The position numbers and the translations under genes are program-made. From positions 713,922 to 777,921 of the forward strand of contig NZ_CP029762.1 of NCBI RefSeq assembly GCF_006874585.1: a DNA stretch of 64,000 nt, given 5' to 3'. This DNA comes from Sphingomonas sp. IC081 (lineage in GTDB: Bacteria; Pseudomonadota; Alphaproteobacteria; Sphingomonadales; Sphingomonadaceae). This document shows positions 16,863 through 25,060 of this stretch, in pieces; the first letter of the stretch is position 1, and each line of letters begins with the position of its first letter. The notes beneath the pieces were generated by a model. That model did not search any database and had not been told where the DNA came from. It saw nothing but the letters and a program-made list of their open reading frames with translations.

Positions 16863-17810
16863 TCACTGTGCGACGGTTTCGACGGCGGCGGCTGCCGCAA
16901 ACCTGTCGCGGAAGAAGGTCCCGAGTACGGCAACCGCCTCTTCGACGAAGGCTGCGCCATCGTAGAGGTCCATGTGGTTGGCCCCTTCGACGACATGGAT
17001 CGCCTTGTCGGTCGCGGCGGCCCGGTCGAACAGGTCATCACTCATCCACTTGCTGCCCGCCACGGAGCCCGCGACGATCTGGAGCGGCTGCGTAAGATAG
17101 ACGTCAGCCATGTGGTAGGCGTCGTAGGTGATGATCTGGTTGAGGCTGCGCAGCGTCGCAAAGCCGGGAGCGGTTGGATATTCCGCGCGCGGCGTGTGGT
17201 AGTATTCCCAGGCCTGGCGTAGTTCCTCGTTCGGCGCATCCGCCTCGCTCATCGGCGCCAACGGCATCGTGGCGATGTCACCACCGGACGCATCGGCCGT
17301 GCGAGCATTCGAGCCCGCCTCGACATAGGGCAGCGCATCGATCGAGCGGACCGAATTGTCCCAGCCGTTGCGGAACATCGAGCCGATGTTGACCGCGCTG
17401 ACGGTACCCAGCGCCTTGATCCGGCGGTCCTGGATGGCGGCATTGACGGTGTAGCCAGCACCCGCGCAGATACCCATGGCGCCGATGCGTTCCTGGTCAA
17501 TGAAGGGCAGCGTCGAAAGGTAATCGATAACTGCGCTGACGTCCTCGGTGCGGACATGCGGGTTCTCGAGCTGGCGCGGCGCGCCGCCGCTTTCGCCCTG
17601 GTAGGAGGCGTCGTAGGCCACGGTGACGAAGCCGAGTTCGGCAAGCTTGCGCGCATAAGTCCCGGCGGTCTGTTCCTTCACCCCGCCACCAGGATGCGAG
17701 ACGACGATGGCCGGGTAGCGGCAGCCGGCGTCGAAGCCTTCGGGAACGTTGATGACAGCTGACATGACGAGTGTCGGGTTGTTCGAATTGAAGAAGCTGA
17801 TCTTTTCCAT
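16863..17810 (-). CDS. Alpha/beta hydrolase with Cys nucleophile, paralogue of the next gene
   Basis: 315 residues, same architecture as the downstream hydrolase: SHPGGGVKEQTAG oxyanion region, GICAGAGYT elbow with Cys115, and EGANHMDLYDGAAF with the probable catalytic His. An insert around residues 165-200 distinguishes it from its neighbour. ATG at 17810 has AGGAG 8 bases upstream. Divergent from a LysR gene, which probably controls the pair. Substrate not predictable. Confidence 0.8.
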   Translation of the reverse strand: MEKISFFNSNNPTLVMSAVINVPEGFDAGCRYPAIVVSHPGGGVKEQTAGTYARKLAELGFVTVAYDASYQGESGGAPRQLENPHVRTEDVSAVIDYLSTLPFIDQERIGAMGICAGAGYTVNAAIQDRRIKALGTVSAVNIGSMFRNGWDNSVRSIDALPYVEAGSNARTADASGGDIATMPLAPMSEADAPNEELRQAWEYYHTPRAEYPTAPGFATLRSLNQIITYDAYHMADVYLTQPLQIVAGSVAGSKWMSDDLFDRAAATDKAIHVVEGANHMDLYDGAAFVEEAVAVLGTFFRDRFAAAAAVETVAQ

Positions 17811-17936
17811 TTCCAGTCTCCTGCGGGTCCGTTCCGCGCTGGTCGGCATGTGACCGGCTTCCCGGCTCGCTGCTGACAAGAAGCAACCTAGACCTTCAGG
17901 ATTGAACCGATTAGATGGATAATTTGTATTGGTTTC

Positions 17937-17950
17937 ATCATTGAGGTGAT
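17937..17950. promoter_or_regulatory. Possible LysR-type site upstream of the hydrolase pair
   Basis: ATCA-TTGAGG-TGAT is a small dyad ending 2 bases before the LysR start codon, within the 142-bp divergent region. Its size and position would suit autoregulation, but the arms are only 4 bp, so this is weak. Confidence 0.25.
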
Positions 17951-17952
17951 CA

Positions 17953-18846
17953 ATGAGGCGCGACGAAATAGCCGATCTCGCGACGTTCGTGGTCGTGGCG
18001 GAAGAACGCAGCTTCACGCGTGCGGCTGCGCGTCTTGGCATGGCGCAATCCGCCGTCAGCCAGATCGTGAGGCGAATTGAGGGGCGGCTTGGCGTGCGGC
18101 TCCTTTCGCGAACCACGCGTAGTGTTGCACCAACCGAGGCCGGAGAGCGCCTGATCGCGACTCTGGGGCCCATGCTGCATGATCTTGATACGGCCGTGGC
18201 TTCACTCAGCGACTTGCGCGACCGCCCCACCGGAACGATCCGCATCACCGCCGTCGAGCATGCCGCAAAGACCATTCTGGTCCCCGCCATGAAACGCCTT
18301 CTGATCGACAATCCCGACATCACCGTGGAAATCACCATCGACTATGGCCTTGCCGATGTCGTAGCCGATCGCTTCGATGCGGGCGTCCGACTTGGCGGCG
18401 AGATCGCCAAGGACATGATTGCGGTCCGCATCGGGCCGGACACGCCGATGGCCATTGTTGGATCACCCGATTACTTCAGCAGATCTGCACCGCCCGTCTC
18501 TCCAGCCCAACTCATCGACCATCGCGCCGTCAATCTGCGTCTGCCGAGTTCAGGCACTCTCAATGCATGGCGTCTCGTCGGAGCAGATCGGGAGACGCGC
18601 GTGCGCGTCGACGGCCCGCTGGTGCTGAACTCGATCGACCTCATCCGCGATGCCGCTCTCGATGGCCTAGGGCTGGCCTATCTCCCGCTGGATCAGGTTC
18701 AGCGCGATTTGAACGATAGCCGCCTGATCCGGATCCTTGATCGGTTCACGCCGGACCTGCCCGGCTATCACCTCTACTATCCGCACCGTCGGCATTCATC
18801 GGCCGCATTCACGATGTTGATCGATACTCTACGCCACCGAGGCTAG
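17953..18846 (+). CDS. LysR-family transcriptional regulator
   Basis: 297 residues. The N-terminal winged HTH is clear (ERSFTRAAARLGMAQSAVSQ) and the remaining 200 residues form the type-2 periplasmic-binding-like effector domain, ending in PGYHLYYPHRRHSS. This ending and RLLSRTTRSVAPTEAGERL place it in the DsdC/PerR-like group of LysRs that sit divergent to oxidoreductases and hydrolases. Divergent from the two hydrolase genes, hence probably their regulator. It is closely similar to the LysR gene at 61522-62415 of this window. Confidence 0.9.
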   Translation: MRRDEIADLATFVVVAEERSFTRAAARLGMAQSAVSQIVRRIEGRLGVRLLSRTTRSVAPTEAGERLIATLGPMLHDLDTAVASLSDLRDRPTGTIRITAVEHAAKTILVPAMKRLLIDNPDITVEITIDYGLADVVADRFDAGVRLGGEIAKDMIAVRIGPDTPMAIVGSPDYFSRSAPPVSPAQLIDHRAVNLRLPSSGTLNAWRLVGADRETRVRVDGPLVLNSIDLIRDAALDGLGLAYLPLDQVQRDLNDSRLIRILDRFTPDLPGYHLYYPHRRHSSAAFTMLIDTLRHRG

Positions 18847-19008
18847 CCGAGGTCGCCCCTTCCAAGGCATTTAGCCGCCGATTTTGGCTCTCCCGGAGCG
18901 GACCGGCCGCTTTCCCTTTCCGCATGCGGAAGACGAGCGAGTAGCGGAATATCTCGTCGTTATTGGGGAAGGGGAGACAGCTGTCCGTCTGCTGAGTCAC
19001 TTGCCTAA

Positions 19009-19938
19009 GAGCCCGATCCAAAAGTTGTTGAGCAATACCAGCATGTTATGATTCACGCCGTCCTTGCGAGAGATGGAGTGATCAATGGCATGGACTGGCA
19101 TTGCTCGAGAGGAGCATAGCCGCAAGGGACTGCGTTATCCAAGCGACATGACGGATAAGGAGTGGGCGCTGGTGGCCCCGTTCATTCCCCCGGCAAAGCA
19201 AGGCGGTCGGCGGCGCAGCACGAATATGCGCGAAGTGGCCAACGCGCTGCTCTATCTGGCTTCGGCCGGGTGTGCCTGGCGCCTGCTGCCCAAGTGCTTT
19301 CCACCGGTCTCGACGGTTCGGCGCTATTTCTACGCCTGGCGTAACGCGGGATTGTTCGAGGTGATGAACACGCTGCTGGTCATGAACCTGCGAGAGATCG
19401 AGGGGCGCGAAGCCTCTCCCAGTGCGGGCATCATCGATAGCCAGAGCGTGAAAACGACCGAAAGCGGCGGCCCGAGTGGATATGACGCGGGCAAGAAAGT
19501 CAAAGGCCGCAAGCGTCATATCCTGACCGACACCTCCGGTTTTCTGATCTCCATCCTCGTGCACACCGCCGATATTCAGGACCGTGATGGCGCCGTCGAC
19601 GTGCTCAAAGGCATATGCCAGCGCTTCCCCTGGCTGCGCCATATCTTCGCCGATGGTGGCTACGCCGGAGACAAGCTCAGGAGAGCACTCGCCAAAGTCG
19701 GGAATTGGGTAATCGAGATCATCAAGCGTTCCGACAAGGCCGAGGGCTTCGAAGTCCTCCCGCGCCGCTGGGTCGTCGAGCGCACGTTCGCCTGGCTGGG
19801 GCGGTGCCGCCGCCTCGCAAAGGACTGGGAGGCGACCATCGCCTCGTCTACCGCCTGGGCCACGATCGCTTCTATCCGCATGCTCATCCGCAGAACCGCA
19901 AGATATTGCTACGCTTGAGACACTTTTGAATCGGGCTC
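19009..19938 (+). mobile_element. Complete IS5-family (IS1031-like) insertion sequence, 930 bp
   Basis: Imperfect terminal inverted repeats: GAGCCCGATCCAAAAGT at 19009-19025 and its complement at 19922-19938 (16 of 17 match). The element is flanked by TAA on both sides (19006-19008 and 19939-19941), fitting the 3-bp TNA target duplication of the IS1031 group. A single transposase gene fills it. Both ends and the reading frame are intact, so it is probably active or recently moved. Confidence 0.9.
19085..19918 (+). CDS. IS5-family transposase
   Basis: 277 residues in one frame. The DDE catalytic triad can be placed at IIDSQSVKTTE (D), FADGGYAGDK (D) and VVERTFAWLGRCRRL (E with the following R and the Y/R-rich helix). 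N-terminal DUF4096-type domain (YPSDMTDKEWALVAPFIPP) is present. ATG at 19085 has GGAG 7-8 bases upstream. Nothing is truncated, so the enzyme should be functional. Confidence 0.93.
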   Translation: MAWTGIAREEHSRKGLRYPSDMTDKEWALVAPFIPPAKQGGRRRSTNMREVANALLYLASAGCAWRLLPKCFPPVSTVRRYFYAWRNAGLFEVMNTLLVMNLREIEGREASPSAGIIDSQSVKTTESGGPSGYDAGKKVKGRKRHILTDTSGFLISILVHTADIQDRDGAVDVLKGICQRFPWLRHIFADGGYAGDKLRRALAKVGNWVIEIIKRSDKAEGFEVLPRRWVVERTFAWLGRCRRLAKDWEATIASSTAWATIASIRMLIRRTARYCYA

Positions 19939-19941
19939 TAA

Positions 19942-19987
19942 GAGGCTGTTTGAAAAATGCGCGAAAAGCGAATTTTCAAACGGGCTC
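19942..19987. repeat. 46-bp near-palindromic repeat beside the IS
   Basis: The segment begins GAGGCTGTTTGAAAA and ends TTTTCAAACGGGCTC, so it can fold into one hairpin with a GAAAA-type loop. Its right arm (complement) GAGCCCGTTTGAAAATTCGC matches 19 of 20 bases of 29340-29359. It directly abuts the TAA target duplicate of the IS. Probably a small dispersed element or a scar of another IS. Confidence 0.55.
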
Positions 19988-20133
19988 CGCGGTCGATCAA
20001 GCGAGAATCTGCTGGCCGGCTAGAGCCGACATATCGCCACGGGCAGTTGATCGCAGAGATGCGCTATGTAATTAGAAACTCAATTTGAATACTGGGGCTA
20101 TCTATGATTTTTCTGCGATCTGAGCATGCGAAT

Positions 20134-20724
20134 ATGCGCCCTGTGACCGTTGCGGCTTTGGCGTTCGTCCTCGCTGGCTGCGACCCTTCCATCTATACAG
20201 GTCGCTCAAAAGATCCTTCTGATGAATTTAGCTACGAGAGCAGGAGTGATGATTTTACAAAAATCACCACCTCATTCTCAAAAAAATCATTCTGGATTAA
20301 TGAGGATGAGCTGCAGTACGTAGATGTAACAATCGAGTGCATCAAAAATAATTCGGATGACAGTCAATCCACGCTATCCATTTACCTTTCGTCTATGGCC
20401 GACAATAAAGCGGCAACATCAGACAACAGCCCCTATCTTGACGCTTTGATGTACAAGATCGATAATTCAGATGTTGCAATCTACGACCCTTCAGACATGC
20501 TGGCGACGAAGAATTACAAGATCGATCTGTTCAACATGGTACCAAGGGATGGAAGCCCGATTCCACACAATCTGGGGTTGCGTGTCGTTTATGGTGCCCC
20601 GCCCGCTTCTTTTGACCGGACAGTGCAATTCTATTCGCAATATCCGTCTGTGGACATGGACATCCCTTTGACGGCTGAAGGAAGCGGCAAGGTCATCGCG
20701 GACTGCGTTAAAAAGGTCCAATAG
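20134..20724 (+). CDS. Hypothetical lipoprotein, AT-rich
   Basis: 196 residues from the ATG at 20134 (an upstream ATG at 20104 adds ten residues). A short hydrophobic leader ends in the lipobox LAGC at about residues 13-16, so it is probably a lipidated periplasmic or outer-membrane protein. The mature part is rich in Ser, Asp and Asn and has no motif I recognise. The gene is visibly poorer in G+C than its neighbours and uses many A/T-ending codons (runs such as TTCTCAAAAAAATC), which suggests foreign origin; it lies just downstream of an IS. Confidence 0.65.
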   Translation: MRPVTVAALAFVLAGCDPSIYTGRSKDPSDEFSYESRSDDFTKITTSFSKKSFWINEDELQYVDVTIECIKNNSDDSQSTLSIYLSSMADNKAATSDNSPYLDALMYKIDNSDVAIYDPSDMLATKNYKIDLFNMVPRDGSPIPHNLGLRVVYGAPPASFDRTVQFYSQYPSVDMDIPLTAEGSGKVIADCVKKVQ

Positions 20725-20727
20725 CGT

Positions 20728-21576
20728 CTAGGCGGCGTGGACAAAGTTCCGCGCTGCCGCGAGGCAATGCGCAAGTCGTTCCTCCAATGGAACTCCGGCC
20801 AATTCCTGCGAGCGCTGCGGCACTTCCAGGCCGACGATCCGGTCTTGCGGCAGCAAGGCAAGCAATTCGACCAATGGCAGGTCCCCCTCGCCGCACGCCA
20901 GGCGTTCGCAGATGGCCTCCTCCATGTAGTCGGCCAGAACCCGCTGGGCAGGAACGTCGCAAAGCTGGATATAGCCGATCACATCGGGATCAAGGGCTGC
21001 GAGATCCGCAGTACGCCCGCCCGTCCGGCAGAAATGCATTGTGTCAAACACCACCCGGCAATCCTGGCGGCCCACATGGGCGATCGCGCGTTGTGCTGTT
21101 TCCAGATTGCAGATCGGAAAGATCGGCACGAATTCGATCAGCGTCTCGATGCCAAAAACCGCTCGCCAGTTCGCACAGCGTCGCCAGATGATCGAAGCTA
21201 CGGGGCAAATCGGGATCAAGGCTGACGACATTGATGCGGGGAATGCCGAGCCCCTCCATGATCACCAGATCGCCCGCATAAAGATCGCGCACATCGTGTT
21301 CCGGCACAATCGCAACCCCTTCACCGGACGCAATCGTTACGCCCGTTTCCGCCATCGCCGCACGCAGATCCCGGCGTAGCACGATGTCATCGCGCAGCGA
21401 GAAACGCTGATAACCCGCAAGGCTGGCACGCGCAGGCTGAAGTGGCGTACTGATGTGCCGGAAGCCCAGCCGAGAGCCAGCCGCACGGCCTCGACCGGCG
21501 GCAAACCAAAGGTGCTCGCGAATTCCAGGCTGATCGGCCTCATTCTCACTCTCGCGGTCGGCAAAAGAACGGGCAT
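20728..21576 (-). pseudogene. Sugar phosphate isomerase/epimerase (TIM barrel), two frameshifts
   Basis: Three frames must be joined to read one xylose-isomerase-like TIM barrel. Residues from RPISLEFASTFGLPP break near 21463-21471; the second piece (RHISTPLQP...LVIMEGLGIPRINVVSLD) breaks near 21152-21165, beside a run of five A; the third (FGIETLIEFVPIF...VFDTMHF...GLEVP) runs to the TAG at 20728. Metal-ligand Glu/Asp/His residues typical of the AP_endonuc_2 superfamily are still visible. Either a dead gene or sequencing errors; the second break looks like one extra base. The neighbouring Gfo/Idh/MocA gene is a usual partner for such enzymes. Confidence 0.75.
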
Positions 21577-21681
21577 GCTATCCTGTTTCGTCGGGAGCTA
21601 CTCCGGCATCACCGAAAATCGCTTGGGCGGATATTACCCAGCCAGCTCGACAGTCCGCATAGGTTCAAGGAAGACGCTGGC

Positions 21682-22725
21682 ATGGGCAAGATCGCAGCGA
21701 TGGTCGTGGGAACCGGTTTCGGCGTCCGTGTTCACATACCCGCGCTGCGTGCCGCCGGCTTCAATGTCTTGGCGCTTGTGGGCCGCGATACGGAGCGCCT
21801 ACAACGCAAGGCTTCGGAAAATGCGGTTCCGGCCTGCTTCACCGACCTCGACGAAGCAATCTCCGCCACGGGAGCCCGGCTCGTCACCATCGCGACGACG
21901 CCCGATACCCATGCCGCGCTCGCGCACCGCGCCATCGCGCGGGGATGCCATGTGCTGTGCGAAAAGCCCTTTGCTTTCGATGCCGTGGAAGGCGCCGCGC
22001 TGCTCAAGGCCGCCGAGGATGCGCGGATCGTACACATGGTCTCGCATGAGTTTCGCTGGCTTCCGGAACGCGCCCTGTTCGGGCAGGCTATCCGTGAGGG
22101 CCTGATCGGCGAGCCGCGTTTCCTCGCGATGGATCAGTTCATCCCCTTCTGCGCCGACCCGGCCGCCCGCTTGCCGCGTTGGTGGTTCGACAGGCAGGCA
22201 GGCGGCGGCTGGCTCGGCGCAAGCGGCTCGCACCTGATCGACCAGATCCGCGCCTGGCTGGGCGATTTCGAGTCGCTGAGCGCCAATCTGCTCACCATAT
22301 CGGACCGGACCGATGTGGCCGAAGACACCTATTCCATGCGCTTCCTCACCAAAGGCGGGGTCGAAGGCACGATGCAGCAGAGCGCCGGGGCATGGGGGCA
22401 AGGCGCTGGTCTGTGCCGATGCGCGGGATCGAAAGGGACCGTCTGGATCGAGGCGGGCAAGGTTTTCGTAGCGAACCGTTCGGGAACCGGCCAACTGGAC
22501 GTACCGCCAGAGCTTGCCCTGCCCTTGGCGGCAGACGCCCGGACGTCCTTCGAACTGGAGCCTTTCACCCGTCTCGCCAAGGCATTGAAAGCGGCGATAG
22601 AAACCAAAGCGCAGCCCGGCGCGATCACGCCGCCCACGTTCCATGACGGCCTCGCCTGCATGATAGTGATGGATGCCATGCGCGCCTCCGCCGCCGAACG
22701 CGGGGCGCTTCAAATATTAGCGTAA
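21682..22725 (+). CDS. Gfo/Idh/MocA-family oxidoreductase
   Basis: 347 residues. N-terminal Rossmann domain (VVGTGFGVRVHIPALRAAG) binds NAD(P); the catalytic EKP motif is CEKPFA near residue 94. The C-terminal half is the alpha/beta substrate domain (GGWLGASGSHLIDQIRAWLG). It oxidises or reduces a sugar, inositol or related polyol; substrate unknown. It is divergent from the broken isomerase, which suggests a once-intact sugar-type pathway, and converges with the SDR operon across a 6-bp gap. Confidence 0.88.
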   Translation: MGKIAAMVVGTGFGVRVHIPALRAAGFNVLALVGRDTERLQRKASENAVPACFTDLDEAISATGARLVTIATTPDTHAALAHRAIARGCHVLCEKPFAFDAVEGAALLKAAEDARIVHMVSHEFRWLPERALFGQAIREGLIGEPRFLAMDQFIPFCADPAARLPRWWFDRQAGGGWLGASGSHLIDQIRAWLGDFESLSANLLTISDRTDVAEDTYSMRFLTKGGVEGTMQQSAGAWGQGAGLCRCAGSKGTVWIEAGKVFVANRSGTGQLDVPPELALPLAADARTSFELEPFTRLAKALKAAIETKAQPGAITPPTFHDGLACMIVMDAMRASAAERGALQILA

Positions 22726-22731
22726 CGCCGA

Positions 22732-23622
22732 TCAGGCCCGCGTCGTATCGCCCGGCGCCCAGAGCGGTGCGCCGCGCGTATCGCGCAGGGATGCGACGAC
22801 CTTTCCGTCCCGATCGGTCACGCCATATTCCGCCGCGAGTTCGGCATTGATGAAAGTTCCGCCAGAGCGCGCAGCGACCGCCGGATCCATCGCCAGCGCC
22901 GCGATCACCCGCCCCGGAAACTCCGGCGAGGACCCTGCGGTGCTGCCAAGTTGCGCTGCCATACCCGGCACGAACTTGAGGTTCTCGGTCGCCCGCTCGG
23001 TGAACGTGAAACCCTGCCACAACGACAGCGCCGTCACGCCGGTTCCGCGCAGGTCGTGGCCCATGTCGCGCATCATCCGGTCGGTCGCCGCCTTGGTGGT
23101 GCCGAACACGACATCATAGGTATAAGTCACGCCAACATAACCCGACAGGGCCGCGATCAGACCCGATCCTTGTGGCACCATGATCCTTGCGGCATGCCAG
23201 GCCGCGACATAGGCCGCGCGCATACCGGTATCCCATATCTGCCATTCGTCCAGCGGCTTTTCCCAGAACCCCTCACGCCCGGTCATCGTCTCGGGAATGG
23301 CCATCGCGTTGTTGACGAGGATGTCGAGCCGCCCCTCGTCCCGGCGCACCTGCTGGAACAGCGCGTCTATCCGCGCATCGTCCATCAGGTCGAGCGGCAC
23401 CGCAACGCCCTTGCCGCCACGCGCTTCGACTTCCTCGACGGTCTGTGCCAGGGTCCCCGGCAAGACGCTCTGCCCCTCGGCAACCGTGCGGCCGGTGATA
23501 TAGACCGTCGCCCCATGGTCCGCGAGCGCACAGGCGATGCCCTTGCCGATCCCGCGACTGGCTCCGGTAACGACCGCGACCCGGCCCGCCAATCCATCCG
23601 AAATGCGCGCCATGCCGCTCAC
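22732..23622 (-). CDS. SDR-family protein (copy B), Phe at catalytic Tyr position
   Basis: 296 residues, DHRS1-like SDR. TGASRGIG (19-26) binds the dinucleotide, LVNNA is at 102-106, and Ser160 and Lys177 occupy the catalytic positions. Thirteen residues after Ser160, where Tyr is expected, there is Phe173 (VVFGTTK). If the alignment holds, the normal proton donor is missing and the enzyme may be inactive, use Tyr167/169, or do a non-redox reaction. ATG overlaps the stop of the SnoaL gene by 4 bases. Last gene of a four-gene operon. Confidence 0.85.
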   Translation of the reverse strand: MSGMARISDGLAGRVAVVTGASRGIGKGIACALADHGATVYITGRTVAEGQSVLPGTLAQTVEEVEARGGKGVAVPLDLMDDARIDALFQQVRRDEGRLDILVNNAMAIPETMTGREGFWEKPLDEWQIWDTGMRAAYVAAWHAARIMVPQGSGLIAALSGYVGVTYTYDVVFGTTKAATDRMMRDMGHDLRGTGVTALSLWQGFTFTERATENLKFVPGMAAQLGSTAGSSPEFPGRVIAALAMDPAVAARSGGTFINAELAAEYGVTDRDGKVVASLRDTRGAPLWAPGDTTRA

Positions 23623-24173
23623 CCCTTCGCCGGATTGGCAGGGGCACGCCGATTTGTAAGTGGCCGCTGATACGAGGGGTCATCCTTGCTCCGGCACGAC
23701 ACGCCGTTGAGCGCAAGATCGGGCACATCGGCAAAAGGTACCGGCATTGGCGGCGGCAGGCAGCCCCATTCGATCACATTGGTGCGCAGCGCGATCTTCC
23801 ATTCGCCGCCGCGCCGTTCGAACCGGTCGACATACCGCCCGCCGGCGATCCACAGGCTCTCGTCGCGGTTGCGGCCGACAAACTGGTAGTACGTCTCGCT
23901 ATGGGCAGTGTCACCATCCAGATCGATGCTGCTCTGGAGCAAGGCGTGGTGGGTGAGGAGCTGTCCCGCTTCGTGCATCGGCGCAGCCCAGTCCCAACAG
24001 TCGGCGGCACTGCCCACAAAAGGCCCCGCCGCCATTTCCGCATCGCCCCAGAAGGCAGAAAGGTAGATGGCCCGGTCGAACCGATCCATCCCGCGCGAAA
24101 AGCGGGCGAGGCATTCTAGGATATCCTGCTTGTCGAGCAAGGCATCGATCCGAGCGTCACGATCCGCCGTCAT
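23619..24173 (-). CDS. SnoaL/NTF2-like protein (copy B)
   Basis: 184 residues with an NTF2-like cone fold: helical start (LLDKQDILECLARFSRGMDRFD), then YQFVGRNRD, GGRYVDRFERRGGEWKI and a C-terminal strand. Family members include steroid/bile-acid dehydratases, polyketide cyclases and isomerases; the Asp/His set needed for dehydration cannot be assigned with certainty. ATGA overlaps on both sides couple it to the two SDR genes. The C-terminal tail (residues 150-184, many Pro/Arg) is longer than in copy A. Confidence 0.8.
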   Translation of the reverse strand: MTADRDARIDALLDKQDILECLARFSRGMDRFDRAIYLSAFWGDAEMAAGPFVGSAADCWDWAAPMHEAGQLLTHHALLQSSIDLDGDTAHSETYYQFVGRNRDESLWIAGGRYVDRFERRGGEWKIALRTNVIEWGCLPPPMPVPFADVPDLALNGVSCRSKDDPSYQRPLTNRRAPANPAKG

Positions 24174-25060
24174 GCCTCCACTCCTTGCGCGATCGGCTGC
24201 CAGAGCGGCGATCCGCGCAAGGCCCGCGCGGAGGCTATCACTTGTCCGTCAATATCGGTCAGCCCATAATCCTGCGCCAGTTCCGCCGTGATGAACTCCC
24301 CGCCGGAACGCTTCATTACCTCGGGATCGGCGGCCAACGCAGCCACCACACGGCCGGGATGCTCGTCGCTGCTTCCCTGCATCTGGGTGATCGACGTCGT
24401 CATCCGCTCACCCATCCTTGCCAGATTGTCCCTGGCTTTCTCGGTCAGCGTAAGTCCTTGCCAGAGCGTGAGCGAGGCGACGCCATGCGGCTCGAGCTCC
24501 ACCGCCATGTCCCGCGCCATCCGGCCTACCGCCGTCTTCGACGTCCCGAAAATTACCCCATACGTGTACGTGACGGCGGCAAAGCCCGAGATCGCCACGA
24601 TCAACCCGGATTTTTGCGGCACCATCAGCCGCGCCGCATGCCAGGCGGCAACATAGTTGGACCTGACGCCGACATCCCACATTTCCAGATTGGCCAGCGG
24701 CTTTTCCCAGAAACCCTTAGGTTCGAGCAGGTCGTCGGACAGCGAGAAGGCGTTGTTGACAAGAATGTCGAGTTGCCCTGCCTCGGCAGCGATCCGCTCG
24801 AACAGAGCCGCGACAGCTAGGTCATCGCCATGATCGCAGGCGACCGCAATACCGCGTCCACCGCTCGCCGCCCCGCGCACGTCGCATTCGGCAGCGGTCC
24901 CACCAACGGTGCCGGGAAGATAATAATCCCCCTCGTTGACCGTGCGCCCGGTGACGTAGACCCTCGCCCCCTGCTCGGCCAGCACCAGTGCGATCCCCTT
25001 GCCGATGCCCCGGCTCGCGCCGGTGACCAGCGCAACCTTGCCTGCCAGCGGCGCGCTCAT
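24170..25060 (-). CDS. SDR-family protein (copy A), Phe at catalytic Tyr position
   Basis: 296 residues. TGASRGIG at 13-20, VNNAF at 101-105, Ser158 and Lys175 present; Phe171 stands exactly 13 residues after Ser158 and 4 before Lys175, where SDRs have Tyr. Long similarity with copy B (GFWEKPL, NYVAAWHAAR, LTLWQG) shows they are paralogues. The TYTY segment just before is shared and could supply a substitute hydroxyl. ATG at 25060 overlaps the upstream SnoaL gene by 4 bases. Cytoplasmic, substrate unknown; probably acts on the product of its SnoaL partner. Confidence 0.85.
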   Translation of the reverse strand: MSAPLAGKVALVTGASRGIGKGIALVLAEQGARVYVTGRTVNEGDYYLPGTVGGTAAECDVRGAASGGRGIAVACDHGDDLAVAALFERIAAEAGQLDILVNNAFSLSDDLLEPKGFWEKPLANLEMWDVGVRSNYVAAWHAARLMVPQKSGLIVAISGFAAVTYTYGVIFGTSKTAVGRMARDMAVELEPHGVASLTLWQGLTLTEKARDNLARMGERMTTSITQMQGSSDEHPGRVVAALAADPEVMKRSGGEFITAELAQDYGLTDIDGQVIASARALRGSPLWQPIAQGVEA

